The notes beneath the pieces were generated by a model. That model searched no databases and was not told the origin of the DNA. It was given only the letters and a program-made list of their open reading frames with translations. Shown piece by piece: positions 37,169-45,082 of a DNA stretch of 64,000 nt. How positions within the stretch are numbered: position 1 is the first letter of the stretch; each line of letters begins with the position of its first letter. Both the position numbers and the translations under genes were made by a program. The DNA is taken from NCBI GenBank assembly GCA_964419545.1, contig CAYQQU010000011.1, positions 1 through 64,000 of the forward strand, in the 5' to 3' direction. This stretch comes from CAYQQU01 sp964419545 (lineage in GTDB: Bacteria > Bacteroidota > Bacteroidia > Chitinophagales > Saprospiraceae).

Positions 37169-39139
37169 ATGCGAGCTATACTCCTGTTGCTGACGGTGCT
37201 GTGCGGTATTAGCGCCCTGAGCGCCCAGCAGGACGATCCCGTGCTCTTCACCGTAGAAGGCAATCCGGTGAACGTATCGGAGTTCGAGTACATCTACTCG
37301 AAGACGAACGGACAACAGGCGGACTTCTCCCGGAAATCGCTGGAAGAGTACCTGGACCTGTACGTCAAGTTTAAACTCAAGGTGCAGAAAGCCAAAGAGC
37401 TGCGCCTCGACACCATCGCCGCCCTGCAGCGCGAACTGGAGGGGTATCGCCGCCAGCTCGCCGATTCCTACCTCATCGATAAGGAAGTAACCGAAAAGCT
37501 GATCCGGGAAGCTTACGACCGCATCCAGGAAGACATCGACATCAGCCACCTGCTCGTCGCCGTCAAGCCGACAGCTCCGCCGGAAGACACCCTGGCCGCC
37601 TACCAAAAAGCACTCGCCGCCAAAAAGCGCATCGAAGGCGGCGCCGACTTTTCGGAAGTGGCCCGCGAAGTATCCGACGATCCTTTCGTCGATCGCAACG
37701 GCGGCCGGATCGGCTACGTCACCGCCCTGCTGCCCAACGGCCTGTACCATCTCGAAACGGCCGCCTACAATACCGGGGTCGGTGAACTGACTGGGCCGGT
37801 GCGCACCAACTTCGGCTACCACCTCGTCACCGTGCACGAGCGCCGGCCCGCCCGCGGGCAGATCGAAGCCGCCCACATCCTGATCCGGGCCGATTCGACC
37901 AATTTCGAAGCCAAAAAGGCCCGCATCGACAGCGTCTACCAGGCCCTGCAAAACGGCGCCGACTTCGCCGCCCTCGCCAAAGCCGTTTCCGAAGATAAAC
38001 GCTCGGCGGCCCGCGGCGGCGATATCGGCTTTTTCGGCATCAACCAATATTCGCGCGACTTCGAAGACGCTGCCTTCGGGCTCGCACAAGACGGCGATTA
38101 CTCCGAACCCGTGCGCACCAGCTCGGGCTGGCACGTCATCCGGCGCATCTCCAAACGCGAGATACAACCCTTCGAGATCGAAAAGAGTCGTTTAAAAGGA
38201 AATATTCAGCGGGACAGCCGCTTCGAAAGGGCGCGCACCGCCATGCTCGAAAGGATCAAAGAACAAAATGGGTTCCAGGCCTTTCCGGAAGTGCTGGAAC
38301 AATACGCCCAAACCCTGACCGACACCTTCCTCACCTTCCGGTGGAAAGCCCCCGCGGAGCCGTCGCCCGCCGTTCTTTTCCAGCTGAACGGCGGAGCGCG
38401 CAAGGTGACGCTCGGCGACTTCACCGAGCACTTGGGCCGCTCGACCCGCGACCGCATCGGCCTCGGCGGACGCAACATGGGCGTGGAAGAAGCGGTGCAG
38501 ACGCTATACCAGGATTTTGTCAACAAAAAACTGCTGCAATTCGAAGAGGAACAGCTGGAAGAAAAATACCCCGACTTCAAGGCCCTGATGCGGGAGTACG
38601 AAGAAGGGATTCTGTTGTTCGAAGTAACCAAAATGCTGGTCTGGGACAAAGCCTCACAGGATTCCGCCGGGCTGACCAAGTTCTACGAAAAAGTAAAAGG
38701 CCAGTACCGCTGGGAAGAACGGGCCGTTATGAGCATTTACTACGTTTCTAAAGAAGGGGAAGACCAGCTCGAAGCCATCCGGGCGTTCGCCGCTGAGAAC
38801 GAACCCCAGGCCGTACTGGAACGCTTCAATACCGATGGTCAGGTGATCGTCACGGTGGAAGAAAAGACATACGAAAAAAGCCGCAACGAATACCAGGGGC
38901 AGGTCGCATGGGAAGCAGGCGCCCTGTCGCAGACGGAGCCCAACCCGCGGCTCAAGCGGTCCAAGTTCGTCAAAGTGGAAAAAATACTGCCCCGCGATTT
39001 CAAAACGCTGCGCGAAGCGCGCGGCTACGTCGTCGCCGACTATCAGGATCATCTCGAACAGCAATGGGTGGAACAACTGCGCGCAGAATACAAAGTGAAG
39101 ATCATGGAAGAAGTCTTTCAATCGCTCATCAAAAGCTAA
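37169..39139 (+). CDS. Periplasmic peptidyl-prolyl isomerase with two parvulin domains
   Basis: 656 residues with signal peptide (RAILLLLTVLCGISALSAQ). After an N-terminal chaperone-like helical part (SEFEYIYSKTNGQ; YLDLYVKFKLKVQKAKEL) come two rotamase domains: about 120-225 (DISHLLVAV, GADFSEVAREVSDD, NGGRIGYVTAL, FGYHLVTV) and about 232-335 (EAAHILIRA, GADFAALAKAVSED, RGGDIGFFGINQY, SSGWHVIRR). The long C-terminal part is helical. It likely folds or protects outer-membrane proteins. It is first of three consecutive genes of related type, 14 bases before the next. The later ATG at 37169 starts the signal peptide. Confidence 0.9.
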   Translation: MRAILLLLTVLCGISALSAQQDDPVLFTVEGNPVNVSEFEYIYSKTNGQQADFSRKSLEEYLDLYVKFKLKVQKAKELRLDTIAALQRELEGYRRQLADSYLIDKEVTEKLIREAYDRIQEDIDISHLLVAVKPTAPPEDTLAAYQKALAAKKRIEGGADFSEVAREVSDDPFVDRNGGRIGYVTALLPNGLYHLETAAYNTGVGELTGPVRTNFGYHLVTVHERRPARGQIEAAHILIRADSTNFEAKKARIDSVYQALQNGADFAALAKAVSEDKRSAARGGDIGFFGINQYSRDFEDAAFGLAQDGDYSEPVRTSSGWHVIRRISKREIQPFEIEKSRLKGNIQRDSRFERARTAMLERIKEQNGFQAFPEVLEQYAQTLTDTFLTFRWKAPAEPSPAVLFQLNGGARKVTLGDFTEHLGRSTRDRIGLGGRNMGVEEAVQTLYQDFVNKKLLQFEEEQLEEKYPDFKALMREYEEGILLFEVTKMLVWDKASQDSAGLTKFYEKVKGQYRWEERAVMSIYYVSKEGEDQLEAIRAFAAENEPQAVLERFNTDGQVIVTVEEKTYEKSRNEYQGQVAWEAGALSQTEPNPRLKRSKFVKVEKILPRDFKTLREARGYVVADYQDHLEQQWVEQLRAEYKVKIMEEVFQSLIKS

Positions 39140-39153
39140 GCAATGCATCCGGC

Positions 39154-40023
39154 ATGAAGTGGATCGGGATCATATCAGGTTTGGCGCTGCTCCTCGGCGC
39201 CTGCATGCCCGTGGCGGAAGAAGACGCGGAGGACCGGCTGCTCGCTAAGGTCCACAACAAATCGCTCTTCCTGTCCGAACTGGACGGCATGTTCCCCGAA
39301 GGAACGTCGCGCCGCGACAGCGCCCTCATCGTCGACGCCTACGTGGAACGCTGGATACGGGAAACGCTCCTGCTGCACGAAGCAGAACGCAATATCCCGA
39401 AAGACCTGAATATCGATAAGCTGGTGCGCGACTACCGCGCTTCCCTCATTCGCCACAATTACGAACAAATACTGGTCGAAAAACTACTCGACTCCAACAT
39501 CTCCAAAAAGGAGCTCAACGCTTTTTACGAAAAGAACAAAGAACAGTACCAGCTGGAGACTCCCATCATGCGCTGCTACTTCATCAAGGTGCCCCTGCCG
39601 GTGCCCGAAGCCGAAGAACTGCGGCGCATGTGGAACAGCCGGGATACGGCCGACTACCGCAGGCTGGTCGACTACTGCAACCGCTACGCCGAAGCCCACT
39701 TCCTGGAAGACAGCACCTGGCTCGATGTCGACAACATCGCCCTCGAAATGCCCAAAGGCACCCTGACGACCGATAACGTCAGCGCCAAAAAGGATTTCTC
39801 GCAGCGCGACGGCGACTATCAATACTACCTCCGGGTTTTTGAAGTGAAAAACCGCAAGGAGATCGCGCCCCTCGCCTACATCGAAGGCCAGGCCCGCAAG
39901 GTGCTCCTCCGCAACCAGAAGAGCAAACTGCTGGAGGACATCAAAGAAGAGATGTACGAACTGGAAATGCGGCGCAACAATATTCACGTTTACACCGATT
40001 TTCTAAAGAATGACCAAGAATGA
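39154..40023 (+). CDS. SurA-N-like lipoprotein chaperone without parvulin domain
   Basis: 289 residues with a lipoprotein signal (GIISGLALLLGACMP, Cys17). The body is helical and charged, with a SurA-N-like region (VDAYVERWIRETLLLHEAER; KLLDSNISKKELNAFYEKNK) and a PPIase-like C-terminal helix pair, but the HILI/GG motifs of a parvulin active site are missing. It is sandwiched between two parvulin proteins and its stop overlaps the start of the next gene (ATGA). It is probably an outer-membrane-protein folding partner anchored in a membrane. The start at 39154 was chosen for the signal peptide. Confidence 0.85.
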   Translation: MKWIGIISGLALLLGACMPVAEEDAEDRLLAKVHNKSLFLSELDGMFPEGTSRRDSALIVDAYVERWIRETLLLHEAERNIPKDLNIDKLVRDYRASLIRHNYEQILVEKLLDSNISKKELNAFYEKNKEQYQLETPIMRCYFIKVPLPVPEAEELRRMWNSRDTADYRRLVDYCNRYAEAHFLEDSTWLDVDNIALEMPKGTLTTDNVSAKKDFSQRDGDYQYYLRVFEVKNRKEIAPLAYIEGQARKVLLRNQKSKLLEDIKEEMYELEMRRNNIHVYTDFLKNDQE

Positions 40024-41381
40024 AAAGGATTGTCCTCTTTGCCCTCCTCATAGCACAGGCCGTAGTCCTGACAGCGCAACAGCCCCAGATTATCGACAAG
40101 GTGATCGCCACCGTAGGCGGTGAACTGGTGCTCCTCTCCGAAGTGGAAGAACAACACGCCCTGTCGGAAGCCCAACGCGGCAACATGCCGGCCAACGCCC
40201 GCTGCAGTATCCTCGACCAGCTGCTGACCACCAAACTCCTGCTCAACCAGGCCAAGATCGATAGCGTGGTGGTGAGCGACGAAGAAGTGGAAGAACAGCT
40301 CAACGCCCGGATCGACCGCATCCTCAGCTTCATGAACAACGACGTCAGCCAGTTCGAAGACTACTACGGCCAAACCATCAACGAGGTCAAAGAACAGTTT
40401 CGCGAAGACCTGCGCAACCAGCTCATGGTCGAGCGCATGCGCGCCCAGGTGCTGGCGAGCGTGACGGTGACGCCCTCCGAAGTGAAAAAATTCTTCGAAG
40501 AGATCCCGCGGGACAGCCTCCCCTACTTCAATTCCGAAGTGGAGATCGGCGAGATCGTCTACCAGCCGAAGATCAATAAAGAGGAACGCCGCCGCGTCAT
40601 CGAACGGCTGGAAGAGATCCGGCGGCGCATCGTGGAAGAAGACGCCGACTTCTCCGCAATGGCCCAGAAATACTCCGAAGACGGATCGGCCCGCCTGGGC
40701 GGCGACCTGGGCTGGAGCAAGCGCGGCCGCTTCGTATCCGCTTTCGAAGCCGCCGCCTACAAACTCGACGTCGACGAAGTCTCCGAAATCGTGGAATCGG
40801 AATTCGGCTTTCACATCATCAAAATGGAAGGACGGCGCGGCAACTCCATCAAAGTACGCCACATCCTGCTCAAACCGGAAATCACCGAAGACGATATCGA
40901 AAGGGCCCGCGCCCACCTCGATTCGGTCCGCCAGCTGATCACCGAAGACTCCATCTCCTTTTCGCTGGCCGTCAAGCGCTTTTCCAACGAAGACGTCCAG
41001 AGCTACAACAACGACGGGCGCATGGTCAACCCCGCCACGGGCAATACTTTCTTCGAGATCGGCGACCTCGATCCGGATATCTATTTCACCATCGACACTA
41101 TGGAGGTCGGCGAAGTCTCGGCCCCGTTCGAATACGCCACCCAGCTCGGCGAGCCCATGCTCCGCATCGTACAACTGCAATCGCGCACCAACCCGCACCG
41201 CGCCAGCCTGGAAACGGATTATTCCAAAATCCAGAAAGCCGCCATCGAATCCAAAAAGGGAGAGTTTCTCTACAACTGGGTAAAAGACAAGATCGACGCC
41301 ACCTACGTAGACGTCGACCGGATGTATAACGGCTGCGAAGTGCTGGAGATCTGGCGAAAGGAAGGGGTGGCGCGACCGTAG
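40020..41381 (+). CDS. surA: SurA-type peptidyl-prolyl isomerase
   Basis: 453 residues with signal peptide (KRIVLFALLIAQAVVLTAQ), the SurA N-domain (IIDKVIATVGGELVLLSEVE; NEVKEQFREDLRNQLMVERM) and two parvulin modules: about 175-275 (VEIGEIVYQP, DADFSAMAQKYSEDGSA, GGDLGWSKRGRFVSAFEAAA, FGFHIIKMEGR) and about 280-395 (VRHILLKPEI, FSLAVKRFSNED, YNNDGRMVNPATG). It is the periplasmic chaperone for outer-membrane barrels and last gene of the trio. Good SurA match in domain order. Confidence 0.93.
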   Translation: MKRIVLFALLIAQAVVLTAQQPQIIDKVIATVGGELVLLSEVEEQHALSEAQRGNMPANARCSILDQLLTTKLLLNQAKIDSVVVSDEEVEEQLNARIDRILSFMNNDVSQFEDYYGQTINEVKEQFREDLRNQLMVERMRAQVLASVTVTPSEVKKFFEEIPRDSLPYFNSEVEIGEIVYQPKINKEERRRVIERLEEIRRRIVEEDADFSAMAQKYSEDGSARLGGDLGWSKRGRFVSAFEAAAYKLDVDEVSEIVESEFGFHIIKMEGRRGNSIKVRHILLKPEITEDDIERARAHLDSVRQLITEDSISFSLAVKRFSNEDVQSYNNDGRMVNPATGNTFFEIGDLDPDIYFTIDTMEVGEVSAPFEYATQLGEPMLRIVQLQSRTNPHRASLETDYSKIQKAAIESKKGEFLYNWVKDKIDATYVDVDRMYNGCEVLEIWRKEGVARP

Positions 41382-41462
41382 GAAGAGGAAAAGAGATCTC
41401 TTCCGTCCAGGCTATGATCCGTTTTGAACGGAACAACAGTTGAACTGAGCTTTTTTGCAGCA

Positions 41463-41689
41463 ATTCTCGGTTTGAAACATTGTTATGCTCACGTCCCAGC
41501 GGGACGAACTATCGGTAGCCTATTTTGTACGCACTGATTGCCGTGCCGGAGGTACGGAACAGAAAAGCTGGCAAAATATAGCGTATATTCCGTACCTCCG
41601 GCACGGAAGACCATCTTTCGAAACAATCTACCAATATCTTGCGCCTCCGGCGCTGCGAATTAAAAAATGCTTACTGCCAAACCGAGAAT
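41463..41689. repeat. Nested inverted-repeat (REP/MITE-like) intergenic element
   Basis: An element of about 227 bases bounded by a perfect 12-base terminal inverted repeat, ATTCTCGGTTTG (41463-41474) and CAAACCGAGAAT (41678-41689). Inside each end is a GC hairpin (GTCCCAGCGGGAC near 41493; GCGCCTCCGGCGC near 41641) next to the related sequences ACTATCGGTAG and, inverted, CTACCAATAT. The centre carries an 18-base perfect inverted pair CCGTGCCGGAGGTACGGA (41541-41558) and its complement (41589-41606). The right part recurs at 12371-12455. It lies between convergent genes. No gene is inside. Confidence 0.85.
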
Positions 41690-41753
41690 CGCTGGCTTTT
41701 TTGGCGTTTGCCTCCATTCCCGATTCGGGTCAAAAGACGCCTTGTCGGGAGTT

Positions 41754-43061
41754 TCACCTCAGCTTTTTCCCTATTGCCACCCCGATATAGCGGATGGGCT
41801 CTTGCACAGGAATGTAGGGCAAGGTCCGATTAACTAGAAAAACCCTGCTGAGTTCCGTATCTTTCCGCTCGAAAAGATCCAACAACACGCGGCCGGCGGC
41901 AAGAGCCATACTTATTCCTTCGCCGCTGTAACCCAAGGCTCCCAAAATATGGTCTGATAACCAGGAATAAGCAGGCAGGGCATCCCGCGTAAAAGCGAGG
42001 GTTCCGGCCCACTGATGAGTGATTGGCTTATTTCTGATCTGGGGCCACATGCCGTACAAATAGTCTACCACCGTTTGAATGCTTTCCCTCATTGGTCCGT
42101 TGTTGATCCGGTTGCCATAAAAATAATTTCCGCCCCCGCCGATGACGATTCTGTTTCCATGCGTTACCTGCATGTAATAAGTTTCATTTTCCGTACTGAT
42201 CATGAGCTGTTTTCTTTGCCAGCCAATACTTTCCAACTCATTGGTTGACAATGGCGCCGTAGCAATGACGTGCGACACGATCGGGATGTATCGGTTTCCC
42301 TGCCAGCCAATCAGATGTGAATAACCGTTGGCGCCTAAAATAACCGTCTCCGCCGCCAATTCGCCGTATTGGGTAACAATGGCGACCGGATTGCCTTCCT
42401 TTACGCTAATGACCTTAGTTAACTCATAAATTTCAACCCCTACTTCTTCAGCCATTTTTTTCAATCCGGTAATCAGTTGAAAGGGATTGACGGCCATGCT
42501 CCCGTCGGCATATTTTATGGCGCCGGCGAAACGACTGGTTTTCAAATAGTCGCTGACTTCCCGTTTGTCGAAAATTTGAATTTGCCCTACTACCTTTTCG
42601 AATTTTTTCAAATGTTTAACAGCGTCGCGTTTGGCGTTATCGTCATGGAAGAGAACCAGATAATCGCGCCGGGCATGCTCGATGGGCACACCGCTATGCT
42701 CTGTTATTGCTTCGGCGAACTGAATACCGCTTTTCATTATCCGGCTGATCTGCGCTATTTCATCGATTGGCCTGCCGACAGCATGCAGGTTGGCGCCGAG
42801 TAAGTGACCTCCGCTTCGACCGGAGGCGCCGTAACCACAACGAGCGCCTTCAATGAGTACGACCCGTTTGCCGGGATACCGCTTTTTAAAATGGTAGGCA
42901 GCGGATAAGCCGGTAAAGCCTCCGCCGACAATGGCGAAGTCACAGGCAGTCTTAGGTTGTTTCAACGGTGGATAGGGATCGGATTTTAGACTTCCATCCA
43001 GCCAAAGGCAATTGGCGCCCATCGGTTCCAGGTCAGGTAATCTGCCGGTCGAAGTGGACAT
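41754..43061 (-). CDS. FAD-dependent oxidoreductase, DAO family (PuuB-like)
   Basis: 435 residues. The N-terminal Rossmann motif CDFAIVGGGFTGLSAAYHF, with the acidic ribose-binding end VVLIEGARCGYGASGRSGG, and the C-terminal FAD motif (LGALGYSGEGISMALAAGRV) place it in the glycine/D-amino-acid oxidase family. YGASGRSGGHLLG and the central barrel resemble gamma-glutamylputrescine oxidases. An amine substrate is inferred only from this resemblance. ATG 43061 was preferred over TTG 43076. The region has visibly lower GC than its surroundings and the gene overlaps a truncated Crp/Fnr gene, both signs of transfer or insertion. Confidence 0.87.
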   Translation of the reverse strand: MSTSTGRLPDLEPMGANCLWLDGSLKSDPYPPLKQPKTACDFAIVGGGFTGLSAAYHFKKRYPGKRVVLIEGARCGYGASGRSGGHLLGANLHAVGRPIDEIAQISRIMKSGIQFAEAITEHSGVPIEHARRDYLVLFHDDNAKRDAVKHLKKFEKVVGQIQIFDKREVSDYLKTSRFAGAIKYADGSMAVNPFQLITGLKKMAEEVGVEIYELTKVISVKEGNPVAIVTQYGELAAETVILGANGYSHLIGWQGNRYIPIVSHVIATAPLSTNELESIGWQRKQLMISTENETYYMQVTHGNRIVIGGGGNYFYGNRINNGPMRESIQTVVDYLYGMWPQIRNKPITHQWAGTLAFTRDALPAYSWLSDHILGALGYSGEGISMALAAGRVLLDLFERKDTELSRVFLVNRTLPYIPVQEPIRYIGVAIGKKLR

Positions 43062-43254
43062 TTTGCCAAACCCCAACCTGAATGCGAGCAGCCCCCTTTA
43101 CGATATAATAGAGTTTTTTGGCAGTCTTTCCCGCTTCACAAAGCAGTTTCTTTTTCGGCCATTCAACAAACTTTATGCAATCAAGGAATTGTTCCAGCAC
43201 CTCCTTTTCCAAAGGACAGATTTTCAAGATGCGCTTTTTCAGTGCTTCTTTCAT
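43033..43254 (-). pseudogene. Truncated Crp/Fnr-family regulator (N-terminal part)
   Basis: 73 residues. The segment LEQFLDCIKFVEWPKKKLLC, followed by EAGKTAKKLYYIVKGAARI, is the start of a cyclic-nucleotide-binding domain of a Crp/Fnr-type protein (normally about 190 residues). After VKGAARI the family match stops and the frame ends within the beginning of the FAD oxidoreductase gene; the remaining beta-roll and the HTH domain are absent. A deletion or insertion joined the two. Confidence 0.7.
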
Positions 43255-43329
43255 CTATGTTTTGATGACTGCTCCTCTCACGACGGTATCGCTACCCGGC
43301 AGGGGGACGACAGGCACAACTGCCTTACC

Positions 43330-44892
43330 TCAATGGATACCGTGCATCCATTTTTTCAACAGCGGGTTGAGCAGGAGCAGCACGGCCGCGGCGCCCAGCA
43401 CCACATAGACCCCCCAGGTCAGATACACGTCGGCGAAAGCGTTGAGGGCGGTCTCCGCGTCGGCGCCTTCTCCGGGAGAGGCGATCAGCTTACCCAGTTC
43501 GCCGGCGATCTTGTGCGCAAAAGCGATGGAGAGGAACCAGCTGCCCATCACGAAACCGACGATCTTCTCCGGCGACAGCTTCGTCACTATGGAAAGCCCT
43601 ACCGGGGATAGGCTCAACTCGCCCGTGGTGTGGAACAAATACATGCCGAGCAGGAAGATGATGGGGATCAGGGTGCCGGCGTTCGAATAACCGGCCACGC
43701 TCTTGATGCCCCAGACGATGATGAAATAGCCCAGCGCCATCTGGAGGAGCCCCAGGAAAAATTTGATCGGCGTACGCGGCTCCCGGTTCATTTTGCCGAG
43801 CCGCTGCCAGATCCAGGAAAAGACCGGCGCCAGCAGGATGATGTAAAGCGGGTTGAGCGCCTGTAGCTGTGAAGCTTTCAGCCCGTGCAGGTTGACGTAA
43901 CGGTCGGCCAGGATATTGAGTGAACCGCCCGCCTGTTCGAAGAGCGCCCAGAAGATCATGTGGAAGAAAAAGAGGAAGATGAAGACGATCATCCGCTGCC
44001 CTTCCACCTTATCCTCCGATCGCAGGGCGTTGATGACGAGGTACCCCAATACCCCGATGCCGCCGATCAGAAGGATGTAGTTGGTGATGCCTTCCTGATT
44101 GATGAGGAACATCATGGGGAAGACGGAAAGCAGGGAACCGATAATGATGAGGTTCTCTTTATTGAGGCCGGCCAACCACGACTTTTTGTACTCCGGATCG
44201 GTAGGCAGTCCCTTGTCTGGGTACTTCCTCATGTTGATGACGAAGTTGATCACACCGATCAACATCCCGATACCGGCGGCAAAGAAACCCCAATGCCAGC
44301 CGATCTGCTCACCCAGGTAACCGCAGGTGAGCGGCGACAGGAAAGCGCCGATGTTGATGCCCATGTAAAAGATGGTGAAGGCGCTGTCTTTGCGCGAATC
44401 GTCGCGATCGTAAAAGGTGCCCAGGAAGCTGGAAATATTGGGTTTGAAAAAGCCGTTGCCGATGGTAAGCAGGCCGAGGCCGATAAAGAAAATCGTCTCG
44501 GTGAGCCCCTGCCCGGCGGTAAGAGCCAGAGTGAACTGCCCGGCGGCCATCAGGATGCCGCCTAACAGGATCGCGCGGCGGAAACCCATTAGCCGGTCGG
44601 CGAGCAGCCCCCCGAGGATGGGGGCGGCGTAAAGCAAAGCGTTATAGGCTCCGTATATCCCGTAGGCGCGCGCGTCGGCTTCGCCTTGCTCCATCTGCTG
44701 GAAGAGCACCTTGGTCATGTACAGGATGAGCAGCGCCCGCATCCCGTAAAACGAAAAACGCTCCCATAGCTCGGTGAAGAAAAGCGTAAACAAGGCGCGG
44801 GGATGAATTTTGCGCTGGGTGAAGATGATGAAGGGAACCCAGATAAAGACAAAGATCCATCCGAAAATAAGTAACCCCAATCCAGAATCCAT
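43330..44892 (-). CDS. POT/PTR family proton-coupled peptide transporter
   Basis: 520 residues, 12-14 membrane segments. Family signatures: FFTELWERFSFYGMRALLIL (motif E1XXERFxYY in TM1), GGLLADRLMGFRRAILLGG, GNGFFKPNISSFLG, FYMGINIGAFLSP and FEQAGGSLNILADR in TM7, with GELSLSPVGLSIVTKLSPE late. It imports di- or tripeptides with protons. ATG 44892 is used, since the sequence before it is not family-like and a -7 element lies just upstream (44969). It is followed upstream by a second POT paralogue in the same orientation. Confidence 0.93.
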   Translation of the reverse strand: MDSGLGLLIFGWIFVFIWVPFIIFTQRKIHPRALFTLFFTELWERFSFYGMRALLILYMTKVLFQQMEQGEADARAYGIYGAYNALLYAAPILGGLLADRLMGFRRAILLGGILMAAGQFTLALTAGQGLTETIFFIGLGLLTIGNGFFKPNISSFLGTFYDRDDSRKDSAFTIFYMGINIGAFLSPLTCGYLGEQIGWHWGFFAAGIGMLIGVINFVINMRKYPDKGLPTDPEYKKSWLAGLNKENLIIIGSLLSVFPMMFLINQEGITNYILLIGGIGVLGYLVINALRSEDKVEGQRMIVFIFLFFFHMIFWALFEQAGGSLNILADRYVNLHGLKASQLQALNPLYIILLAPVFSWIWQRLGKMNREPRTPIKFFLGLLQMALGYFIIVWGIKSVAGYSNAGTLIPIIFLLGMYLFHTTGELSLSPVGLSIVTKLSPEKIVGFVMGSWFLSIAFAHKIAGELGKLIASPGEGADAETALNAFADVYLTWGVYVVLGAAAVLLLLNPLLKKWMHGIH

Positions 44893-44968
44893 GAGCTTTA
44901 AGTTTGTTTTATAGTCTGTTGATCCGAAAAAAGCATATTGGCCCAACCGCCTGAAACCGGTTTTTTGC

Positions 44969-44976
44969 CAAATATA
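44969..44976 (-). promoter_or_regulatory. -7 element TATATTTG upstream of the first POT gene
   Basis: An exact TAnnTTTG on the minus strand, about 76 bases before ATG 44892. It lies inside the longer reading frame starting at 44982, supporting the shorter start. Confidence 0.4.
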
Positions 44977-45082
44977 TCCCAACTAGCGAGGGGAAATTTA
45001 GATTTTTTTTCGCAATCCACGGAAAAACCCTACAAAAAAATGCCGCTGGTGTGAACAATTTTAACCCGGATGATTTCACCGG

